DNA of 29,140 nucleotides, taken from NCBI GenBank assembly GCA_902158735.1, contig CABGHG010000003.1:1-29140 (forward strand), in the 5' to 3' direction. Made by a program: the position numbers and the translations under genes. The notes below the pieces were generated by a model. The model saw only the letters and a program-made list of their open reading frames with translations. It searched no databases and had not been told where the DNA came from. Of this stretch, positions 14,251-20,957 are shown one piece after another (position 1 is the stretch's first letter; each line of letters starts with the position of its first letter). The DNA comes from Candidatus Methanolliviera sp. GoM_oil (GTDB lineage Archaea; Halobacteriota; Methanoliparia; Methanoliparales; Methanoliparaceae).

Positions 14251-15900
14251 TTATTTTATTTCTCTTTCTTGATCTTTTTTGAAATCTATCATAGCCCTGA
14301 CAAACCCAAGAAAAGCGGGGGCGGGTTCATCCAGGCTGGATCTGAACTCCGGATGAAATTGGGTTGCAATGAAGAATCTATTGCTTGGGATCTCCAGAAT
14401 TTCCATTCTTTCTCCGTCTTTTCCAGAAAATTTCACTCCATTCTCCTCAAATACCTCTATATAATCCGGGTTTACCTCATACCTGTGTCTGTGCCTCTCA
14501 CGAATTTTGTCTCTCTTATAAAGTTCATAAGCCAAAGAATTTTTTTCAATATCAATCTCTTGATCTCCAAGCCGCATCGTGCCGCCCAAGTCTTTTATCT
14601 CTCTCTGTTCCGGAAGCAGGTCTATTACGCAAATCGAAGATTTTTGAGCAGTTTGATCTTCGACAGCAGGCGAGTTGAACGCCTCAAATTCCCTGCTCTG
14701 AGCATTGATCTTTAATACATCTCTTGCAAATTCGATGACAGAGAGTTGAAACCCGAGGCATATACCGAGAAACGGAATATCTCTTTCTCTTGCGTATCTT
14801 ATCGCGTCGATCTTTCCCTTGGTTCCCCTCACCCCGAATCCTCCCGGAACCAAAATTCCGTGCATCTCTTTAAGATAATCATCTAAATTCGTGCTCTCTT
14901 CCAAATCTTCCGCCTCAACCCATCTCATCTCTATCTTATGGTTATAATCTTCTCTTATACAGGCGTGCTTTAAAGCCTCTTTAACACTTAGATAAGCGTC
15001 TTCGAGCCCATACTTTCCCACAAGGGCGATCTTTATTGAGTCCTTATTTCTCTCGTTATATGCCTTTATCCTTCTATACCATCTGGTATCAACCTTCCGC
15101 CCATCTAATTTTAGCTTCTCGACTATATATTCTCCCAATTCCTCTCTTTCCAGCATCTCCGGGACCAAATATATGTCCTTTGCATCGTAGTTGCTTATCA
15201 CGGCTGTCTCTGGCACGTCACAGAAGAGTGAAATCTTAGATTTTGTCTCTTCAGACAAGCTGTCTCTGCATCTGCCAATGATCACGTCTGGTTGTAATCC
15301 CAAACTCTTTAACTCTTTGACAGAGTGTTGGGTGGGTTTCGTCTTCTGCTCCCCGATGTTATTTATCGGAATAAGTGTAACATGAACTAGAATGAGATTC
15401 TCCTTCTTCTCTTCTCTTCTCATCTGACGGATGGCTTCTAAGAAGGGCATACCTTCTATGTCCCCCACGGTTCCCCCAATCTCGACGATACATATATCTG
15501 ACCCGCTCTTTTCTGCCACCTCTCTTATTTCCCTCTTTATCTCATCCGTTATATGTGGGATGATCTGGACGGTCTTTCCCAAAAAACCACCTCGCCTCTC
15601 CTGCTGAATCACACTCAAATAGACTTTTCCAGTTGTTATGTTATGATCGCTCGTCAATTCCACGTTTAAAAATCGTTCATAATGCCCTAAATCTAAATCT
15701 GCCTCCCCTCCATCTTTTAAAACATAGACTTCGCCGTGTTGGAAGGGATTCATCGTCCCCGCGTCTATGTTTATATAGGGATCTATTTTGATGACAGTCA
15801 CTTTGTATTCCCTATTTTTTAGCATTCTCCCTATAGAAGCGGCAGTTATTCCTTTGCCAAGGCCGCTCAACACGCCACCCGTAACGATAATATACTTCAT
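14251..15900 (-). CDS. pyrG: CTP synthase (with repeat-derived insertion)
   Basis: The 549-residue enzyme aminates UTP to CTP using glutamine and ATP. The N-terminal synthetase domain starts MKYIIVTGGVLSGLGKGITA, with the P-loop-like GGVLSGLGKG and DPYINIDAGTMNPFQHGEV. The C-terminal class I glutaminase has the nucleophile in FLGICLGFQ (Cys about 380) and the His-Glu in TQFHPEFRSS. Where relatives have about seven residues between 'EF' and 'VIDLLPEQ' (for example DPDTxHP), this protein has EAFNSPAVEDQTAQKSSIC, about 12 extra residues. The segment AQKSSIC is encoded by a copy of the palindromic repeat. The frame is unbroken, so the insertion is tolerated. The start ATG follows a palindrome carrying GGAG. 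Confidence 0.95.
   Translation of the reverse strand: MKYIIVTGGVLSGLGKGITAASIGRMLKNREYKVTVIKIDPYINIDAGTMNPFQHGEVYVLKDGGEADLDLGHYERFLNVELTSDHNITTGKVYLSVIQQERRGGFLGKTVQIIPHITDEIKREIREVAEKSGSDICIVEIGGTVGDIEGMPFLEAIRQMRREEKKENLILVHVTLIPINNIGEQKTKPTQHSVKELKSLGLQPDVIIGRCRDSLSEETKSKISLFCDVPETAVISNYDAKDIYLVPEMLEREELGEYIVEKLKLDGRKVDTRWYRRIKAYNERNKDSIKIALVGKYGLEDAYLSVKEALKHACIREDYNHKIEMRWVEAEDLEESTNLDDYLKEMHGILVPGGFGVRGTKGKIDAIRYARERDIPFLGICLGFQLSVIEFARDVLKINAQSREFEAFNSPAVEDQTAQKSSICVIDLLPEQREIKDLGGTMRLGDQEIDIEKNSLAYELYKRDKIRERHRHRYEVNPDYIEVFEENGVKFSGKDGERMEILEIPSNRFFIATQFHPEFRSSLDEPAPAFLGFVRAMIDFKKDQEREIK
14629..14650 (-). repeat. Palindromic repeat copy in frame inside pyrG
   Basis: On the coding strand TGCTCAAAAATCTTCGATTT is identical over 20 bases to the plus strand at 13002-13021, in the intergenic composite repeat. 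It encodes AQKSSIC within an insertion absent from the CTP synthases I know. Confidence 0.75.
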
Positions 15901-15901
15901 T

Positions 15902-15919
15902 CAAAAATCTCCGATTTGC
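15902..15919 (-). repeat. Palindromic repeat forming the pyrG ribosome-binding region
   Basis: The minus strand reads GCAAATCGGAGATTTTTGA and then ATG. AAATC and GATTT are the arms, and the GGAG in the centre sits eight bases before the pyrG start. It fills almost the whole 23-base gap between the upstream gene and pyrG. Confidence 0.72.
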
Positions 15920-15923
15920 CATC

Positions 15924-16412
15924 TCATATCAGCAGAAGTATCATCGCTATTATAAAAAAGAGTACCGCCGCGAGGAAGAGAAATATCTCCCACTCGGAAT
16001 ATATCCTCTCCACAAAGTCCCTTTCGTGAGATTCCTCTATCTCTTCTTTCCCTTCAGAAGTTATGGTTTTTGGAGAGATTTTAAGGGAAAAAACCTCCTT
16101 TGAAGGCCCATAAGAAGCCGTTACCCCCACCTGTACGTTATATTCTTTCTCATAGGGCAGATCTATCCTGATGGGGATCTTATCCTCTCCTTCGACGTAG
16201 AAATTGTTTTCTGGGAAAGAGACTACGCTTTCTAGACTTTCATTAACCTGAAAAACCGAAAAATACAGATGAACGGGGGTGCCATAGTTCTTTACCGAGA
16301 TATGGGCAACATCTGTTCTTTCCACATCTGCCTCTACAGAGATCTCCTTCCCTTCATCTTCAATCTCTATCGAACCGTTCTCGATTCTATTTATCAAAAT
16401 CCTTTGCCGCAC
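15924..16412 (-). CDS. Hypothetical protein with C-terminal membrane anchor (DUF7524-like)
   Basis: It has 162 residues. Residues 1-115 look like a beta-sandwich: INRIENGSIEIEDEGKEISV, THISVKNYGTPVHLYFSVFQ-like strands, FPENNFYVEGEDKIPIRIDL, VQVGVTASYGPSKEVFSLKI. A charged linker and one hydrophobic helix (IFLFLAAVLFFIIAMILLLI) at the very end follow, with no signal peptide: a tail-anchored protein. The 'NYGTPVHL … NNFYVE … V-x-T-A-Y/S-Y-G' pattern reminds me of a small archaeal family (DUF7524 in haloarchaea), but I hold this loosely. GTG 16412 is chosen as start because GAGGT from the end of the Trm112-like gene lies five bases before it. Function unknown; it sits between trm112-like and pyrG. 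Confidence 0.65.
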   Translation of the reverse strand: MRQRILINRIENGSIEIEDEGKEISVEADVERTDVAHISVKNYGTPVHLYFSVFQVNESLESVVSFPENNFYVEGEDKIPIRIDLPYEKEYNVQVGVTASYGPSKEVFSLKISPKTITSEGKEEIEESHERDFVERIYSEWEIFLFLAAVLFFIIAMILLLI

Positions 16413-16415
16413 ATT

Positions 16416-16598
16416 TTACCTCGTATCTGGAGGAAGTAAGATTACGACCCCATTCTCGATAGGGTAATGTTCTTTGCATCTCGAACAACATAACCCTCCC
16501 TCAATGATCTCGTCTCCATCTTCTTTAGATATAAAATCTATAACGAGATCTCCTTTGCAAATGGGGCACGCAAATAGATCTATTATATCTCTTCTCAT
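16416..16598 (-). CDS. Trm112-family zinc-binding protein
   Basis: This 60-residue protein has two Cys pairs: FACPICKGDL (Cys 10 and 13) and LCCSRCKEHYPIENGVVILL (Cys 37-38 and 41). The 'L-x-CP-x-C-K ... C-x-x-C-x-x-x-YPI-x-(D/N)-G-(V/I)-V-x-LLP' pattern is the Trm112 fold, a small partner that binds and activates several SAM-dependent tRNA, rRNA and protein methyltransferases. A strong GGGAGGTG lies six bases before the ATG. It lies 38 bases after a tRNA-Lys gene and three bases before the next gene, so it opens the protein-coding part of a minus-strand operon that runs on to pyrG and guaAB. Confidence 0.8.
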   Translation of the reverse strand: MRRDIIDLFACPICKGDLVIDFISKEDGDEIIEGGLCCSRCKEHYPIENGVVILLPPDTR

Positions 16599-16636
16599 TT
16601 TTCACCTCCCGCATCTTTTACTGTATTCATAAAAAA

Positions 16637-16710
16637 CGGGCCGAGAGGGATTCGAACCCCCGACCTACAGATTAAGAGTCTGTCGCTCTGCCAAACTAAG
16701 CTACCGGCCC
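16637..16710 (-). tRNA. tRNA-Lys (anticodon CUU)
   Basis: The minus strand folds into a complete cloverleaf of 74 bases: acceptor GGGCCGG with TCGGCCC (one G-U pair), D arm TAGCTTAGTTTGGCAGAGC, anticodon stem ACAGA/TCTGT with loop CTCTTAA (anticodon CTT), and T arm GGGGG-TTCGAAT-CCC. CCA is not encoded and there is no intron. A run of six T follows the discriminator base at 16631-16636, a usual archaeal stop signal. TATA-like TTTAATATC lies about 40 bases upstream on the minus strand. Confidence 0.95.
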
Positions 16711-16834
16711 TATTTGGAATAACATCTTCAATGTTAAACTCTTTGATATTAAACCTTTTGCCTTTGCATCTTTCCAAATTGCCCTCGAGATTCAACGCGA
16801 CAAAAAGGAAAGAGATATTAAGAGAGATGTTTGA

Positions 16835-16844
16835 TTTATAAAAA
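16835..16844 (+). promoter_or_regulatory. TATA box of cstA
   Basis: TTTATAAAAA lies about 50 bases upstream of the cstA start in a purine-rich, divergent intergenic region between the tRNA-Lys promoter and cstA. Transcription would start near 16868 with a short leader containing AGGTG. Confidence 0.5.
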
Positions 16845-16882
16845 CCGAAATAAATAATAAAAAGTATAAATAAAAAATAGGT

Positions 16883-18526
16883 GTGGAATTGAATTCAGCC
16901 ATCGTCGCTATCGCTGCGATCTTTTCTCTATTGTCCGGATACAAATTTTATGGCACATTCATCGAGAAGAAGATTGTAAAGCCAGAAGAGAAACCCACAC
17001 CCGCGCACGAATTACAAGACGATCTTGACTATTCGCCAGCACGACGCATAACTTTATTTGGCCACCACTTCTCATCTATCGCTGGAGCAGGGCCAATCCT
17101 TGGTCCAGTGGCAGCTGCCATTGCATTCGGTTGGACTGGTTGCTTGTTATGGATCGTTCTTGGCGGTATATTTATGGGTGCCGTGCACGATTATCTCTCG
17201 CTGATGATCTCTGTTAGGCATAAGGGCGTATCAATACCAGATTTGTCTGGCGAGATTGTGAGTCCGCTGGCAAGATGGCTCTTCACAATCTTTGTCTGGA
17301 TCACGCTCGTTTTAGTGATCGCAATCTTTGGCATAACTGGTGCCCATACTTTAGCGAGCACACCGGAGATAGTCATTCCAGTATTTTGCCTGATATTAAT
17401 CGCGATCATATTCGGGCTTATGGTAAATAAATTAAAATGGAATTTTTGGACATCCACAGGGATATGTATAGGACTGATGGTCATAGCATTGCTTGTAGGA
17501 TACCATTGCCCTGTGGTGCTTCCGCTTGCTCATGGTACTGATGTCATGGTTTGGTTCGCAATCCTTATGGTATACTGCATCTTTGCATCGATCTTGCCCG
17601 TGTGGCTGTTATTAAGACCCAGAGATTACTTGTCGATGTATATTCTCTTCGCAGTCCTGATAGCTGGCTATATCGGGCTTTTCGCATGCCACCCGGAGAT
17701 ATCTACTAGTCCATTCATCTCTTTCTACAGCAAAAGCCAAGGTCCAATATGGCCTATGCTCTTCATTACGATAGCATGTGGCGCTGTATCTGGTTTCCAC
17801 TCTCTATGCGCTGGCGGCACGACGTCAAAACAGCTGGACAAGGAGAGCGATGGCAAACCTATTGGATATGGTGGCATGATTACAGAATCTATTCTTGCTA
17901 TCCTTGCACTGATGGCAGTAACAGCCGGTTTGAGCCTACCCGAATATCAGAGTTTTATGATACTTGGAAGAGCAAATCCAATTGGTGCATTTGGGGCAGG
18001 ATTTGGGCATTTTCTTACGGCAATCCATATACCTCTAACGATAGGTACAATGATTGGGATAATAGCAGTAAACGCCTTTGTCATAACCTCGCTCGACACA
18101 TGCACGAGGATGGAACGGTATGTGTGGACTGAGAGTATAGGTGCAAAAATACCGATCCTCGGAAACAGGTGGATTGCGACACTAATCCCGATTGCAGTAG
18201 CATACTACCTTGGATTTACGGGAATCTATAGCTATGTATGGCCCATGTTCGGCTCCGCCAATCAGTTAGTTGCAGCACTGGCATTGCTCACGATATCGAT
18301 GTGGCTTGCTAGCACAAAAAAGCCGGCTATGTACACAGCAATCCCGTGCGTGATCATGCTAACAACGACGATTGGGGCATTAATATGGCAGATACCTTAC
18401 AATCTCTTTTATGCTGTTCCCCGCCAACCACAGCTGAGTCTGGTTGGAATAATACTGCTGGTCCTGGCTGTCGTGGTAGTCATCGAAGCTATAAGAACTC
18501 TAATAAGGATCAAGTCACAGAAATGA
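16883..18526 (+). CDS. cstA: Carbon starvation protein CstA family transporter
   Basis: This polytopic membrane protein of about 545 residues has some 15 hydrophobic segments. CstA hallmarks are visible: GYKFYG near the N-terminus, KPTPAHELQDDLDYSPARR, FGHHFSSIAGAGPILGPVAA (about 59-78), GAVHDYLSLMISVRHKG, SGFHSLCAGGTTSKQLDKES and the C-terminal WPMFGSANQLVAALALL. CstA proteins import peptides or pyruvate. The strict frame begins with GTG 16883, but TTG 16889 gives MNSAIVAIAA…, closer to relatives, with AGGTG five bases upstream, so the start is uncertain by two codons. The codon context looks bacterial-like rich in CA/CTG compared with neighbours, so transfer is possible but unproven. Confidence 0.93.
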   Translation: MELNSAIVAIAAIFSLLSGYKFYGTFIEKKIVKPEEKPTPAHELQDDLDYSPARRITLFGHHFSSIAGAGPILGPVAAAIAFGWTGCLLWIVLGGIFMGAVHDYLSLMISVRHKGVSIPDLSGEIVSPLARWLFTIFVWITLVLVIAIFGITGAHTLASTPEIVIPVFCLILIAIIFGLMVNKLKWNFWTSTGICIGLMVIALLVGYHCPVVLPLAHGTDVMVWFAILMVYCIFASILPVWLLLRPRDYLSMYILFAVLIAGYIGLFACHPEISTSPFISFYSKSQGPIWPMLFITIACGAVSGFHSLCAGGTTSKQLDKESDGKPIGYGGMITESILAILALMAVTAGLSLPEYQSFMILGRANPIGAFGAGFGHFLTAIHIPLTIGTMIGIIAVNAFVITSLDTCTRMERYVWTESIGAKIPILGNRWIATLIPIAVAYYLGFTGIYSYVWPMFGSANQLVAALALLTISMWLASTKKPAMYTAIPCVIMLTTTIGALIWQIPYNLFYAVPRQPQLSLVGIILLVLAVVVVIEAIRTLIRIKSQK

Positions 18527-18569
18527 AAAACATTCATAATGCCAAATGTTCTTTACTTCATCCAATATT

Positions 18570-18863
18570 TCATTTGCTCCTTTGTACATACATTACAAGT
18601 GTTTCCATTCTCTTTGAGACATCAGCTAGGATCTTCTTCTCCCCCTCATTCAGATGAGGCGATACTTGTTGCAATCCCTTTAAAATACCTATAGCCTCAA
18701 TAGCTTTGGCAATCTCTTCTAATGGTGCTGTCCTCTTAGCATCTATTTTTTCCCTTGCTTTCGCTCTTTTATGCTTTGCCCTTACATGCCGAGCCAATTC
18801 TAGAGGCGTGTCAAATTCTTCTCCACAATACTTGCACTTATATTTCTTTTTTATTTCTTCCAT
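18570..18863 (-). CDS. Small C2H2 zinc-finger protein
   Basis: This protein has 97 residues. An N-terminal classical finger YKCKYCGEEFDTPLELARHV, RAKH has C-x2-C-x12-H-x4-H spacing. A lysine-rich linker (KRAKAREKIDAKR) and a helical C-terminus (EIAKAIEAIGILKGLQQVSP, EGEKKILADVSKRMETLVMY) follow. Single-finger small proteins of this type are frequent in archaea and are thought to bind nucleic acid. Target unknown. A TATA-like AATTATATAG (about 18883-18892, minus strand) lies just upstream. The gene is convergent with cstA. Confidence 0.75.
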   Translation of the reverse strand: MEEIKKKYKCKYCGEEFDTPLELARHVRAKHKRAKAREKIDAKRTAPLEEIAKAIEAIGILKGLQQVSPHLNEGEKKILADVSKRMETLVMYVQRSK

Positions 18864-19024
18864 GCTACTAACTTTTCATCTTCTACTATATAATTCTTAT
18901 CAATCCTCTAAACGATACTGTCAAGTTAAAGATATAAATTATCAGCATTCATATCCTTAAGCTGTTGAACGACTCGGTAGTTTTAGGATAAAAATGTAAG
19001 TAGAAGTTTTCTATCTGTCATCTA

Positions 19025-20377
19025 TTACCCAAAGTCCTCCACCCAAATACCGTACTTCTCGGCGATCTCTTTGAAGGCATCTGCCAGATATTTGATCTGA
19101 TCCCAACTCAATCCATACGTATTCAATTTAAATTCCCTCGTCGATCCGGGAAATATTCCGGTGATCTTTCGCTTACTTAGCTCTTCGTAGAGGAAATACC
19201 CTCTCCTCTTGTGTTTTTTAGCGATCTTATCGAACGAGTCCCTCGTATCGACCTTCGTCAATGTGTGCTTCCTCGGCATCTCGGATGATACTTTGTTTCC
19301 CTCGATCTTTAAAAATTCAGATAAGAAGAAGTTTGACTTTTTGATCTCCTCTTCCCAATTTTTAACTCTCTCTTTCACCTTCGGAAAAGATGCCATCATC
19401 GCAATTAGTGGGGCACCCATCACCGTGCAACCCAAGAGATACATCTCTTTAATCCCAAATTGACGCCCTGTTATATCTCCCTTCGATTTCGTCTCGGCAA
19501 ATACCTTATCCTTAAATTCATCCGTAGTCGCAAGGATGCCGGTAGGTGCTGGAGACGCCATCGATTTATGCCCAGACCCGACTACGAAATCTGCACCTAT
19601 CTTCTTTCCATCGACGGGCATCACACCGACCGTATAAGCTCCATTGTACAAGAAGGGAATTTCGTAATCTTCACATACCTTTCCGATCCCATAGACATCG
19701 TGCTCGTTCCCGAACATATAATCGAAGTGAGATACCGCTATCAATTTCGGGAGCTTTTTACTTTTATTTTTCACTTCCTCGATCTTCTCCGCCGTCTTCT
19801 CTTTTGTAATGATATTATTCTCATCCAACGGAATTTCCCTCCATTCGGCACCGATGGATTCTATTGATAAACAGAGTGTATAATGTGCCAAAGAGGAGAC
19901 CAGAGCGATGTCACCCTTCTCGAGCAAGGCATTTGAAACGATCTGAAAACCGTTCCTGGCCCCTCTCACGACACGGGCAACATCCATCCCAACAAATTCG
20001 GATAGTTCAGAGAAAAAATCTTGGACAGGAGGTTTTTTTATATAATCAAGCCTGAACGGTTTGAAACAGTAATCGCAGACCGAGTAACCATCTCCGTACG
20101 CGATGAGGGCTTTCCTTGCCTCAGGGGTTAGCCTTCCGGCCACCTGGATCGGATCAATATTTATAAAATCCTCCTCTCTCGTTCTAAGTTCGATCTTATC
20201 GGTTATGTATCTTATCTTTTGGCATTCTTCTTCGTCTAGGGTATCCTTAACGTTATTCAATATATTTTTGAACTTCTTCTTCTGTCCTTCGTCCAATCGA
20301 TGGTCTGGGGTAGTCTCTCTAAGTATCTCCCTCAGGTCTTCGAGATAGAACATCGCCTTGTATATCTTTTGAATCAT
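19025..20377 (-). CDS. pscS: Sep-tRNA:Cys-tRNA synthase with N-terminal extension
   Basis: This 450-residue PLP enzyme converts O-phosphoseryl-tRNA(Cys) to Cys-tRNA(Cys). The PLP lysine is K271 in VVGSGHKSMASPAP. The three cysteines needed for sulfur transfer correspond to C101 and C104 (SVCDYCF) and C317 (YLLGCTVMG). Start of the core is FINIDPIQVAGRLTPEARKA (71-90), as in archaeal SepCysS. The first ~70 residues, MIQKIYKAMFYLEDLREILR … ECQKIRYITDKIELRTREED, are an extra helical domain, since most archaeal versions are about 380-400 residues. It may correspond to the N-terminal region of SepCysE, which tethers SepRS and SepCysS; I recall such fusions but cannot verify this here. The start follows a palindrome whose loop is AGGAGA. 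Confidence 0.92.
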   Translation of the reverse strand: MIQKIYKAMFYLEDLREILRETTPDHRLDEGQKKKFKNILNNVKDTLDEEECQKIRYITDKIELRTREEDFINIDPIQVAGRLTPEARKALIAYGDGYSVCDYCFKPFRLDYIKKPPVQDFFSELSEFVGMDVARVVRGARNGFQIVSNALLEKGDIALVSSLAHYTLCLSIESIGAEWREIPLDENNIITKEKTAEKIEEVKNKSKKLPKLIAVSHFDYMFGNEHDVYGIGKVCEDYEIPFLYNGAYTVGVMPVDGKKIGADFVVGSGHKSMASPAPTGILATTDEFKDKVFAETKSKGDITGRQFGIKEMYLLGCTVMGAPLIAMMASFPKVKERVKNWEEEIKKSNFFLSEFLKIEGNKVSSEMPRKHTLTKVDTRDSFDKIAKKHKRRGYFLYEELSKRKITGIFPGSTREFKLNTYGLSWDQIKYLADAFKEIAEKYGIWVEDFG

Positions 20378-20397
20378 TTAAAAATCTCCTTTTTTAA
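20378..20397 (-). repeat. Palindrome carrying the ribosome-binding site of the SepCysS gene
   Basis: TTAAAAA and TTTTTAA arms enclose AGGAGA on the minus strand, and the ATG follows immediately after the right arm, eight bases from GGAG. The 15 bases ending in ATG are identical to the minus-strand copy at about 4798-4812. Confidence 0.7.
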
Positions 20398-20526
20398 TCT
20401 TCTTTCACCATCCACCTGTTAAAGCATAGCTCAATTATACGAACATGACATTAACTTTTTTGCTTGTTAGATATGTGTGTAGTCAAAAATAAATAGGAAA
20501 ACTTCGCCAAAAGCAACAAAAATGGT

Positions 20527-20937
20527 TTATGTCTTCAACGAATGATGATAAATGTAATTTCCATCATCTATAAAATGTATAACATCTTCCTGATAGGTTA
20601 TTCCTTCCATCTCTGTTCCGATATCGGTTGCAAATGACTCTACGATCTTGCCATTCCCACAATTGATTTTATATATATAATCTCTCTCGTCGTCGCATGA
20701 TATATATAGATATTCACCATGATAGACACCACCTTGAACCCTCTGTAGTACTCGATCAAGTTTTATCGCCTTCATGGGTGCAAAATTGTCCAAATTATAA
20801 ACAAATATCTTATCTACACTATTGAACTCAGATGAATAGATGCATCCTTTATCAGGGTTTATCGCACACCACGGCATGTGGGATTGAGAGGTCTTGTGAT
20901 ACCCAATAGGGATTAAATTTTCTGCCTTATAGATCAC
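20527..20937 (-). pseudogene. C-terminal propeller segment of the metallophosphoesterase, split off by frameshift
   Basis: It encodes VIYKAENLIPIGYHKTSQSH, then INPDKGCIYSSEFNSVDKIF and LYISCDDERDYIYKINCGNG. These are beta-propeller-like strands that continue the end of the upstream protein (SNWYISGKNCLYKTDEDYNV and NLIPFGRHEKDG are similar to AENLIPIGYHKTSQSH here). Before its apparent start the same frame runs back to 20975 as YAPVEDISYKNAAFV, with no ribosome-binding site. It is therefore the displaced 3' end of the 20958-23039 gene, about 140 residues, not an independent gene. The junction is at CTCATATCTATG near 20975. Confidence 0.72.
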
Positions 20938-20957
20938 AAAAGCCGCATTTTTATAGC

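Noticed and set aside
16595..16795. Minus-strand 66-residue reading frame
   Set aside because: It reads through the tRNA-Lys gene, so it is not coding.
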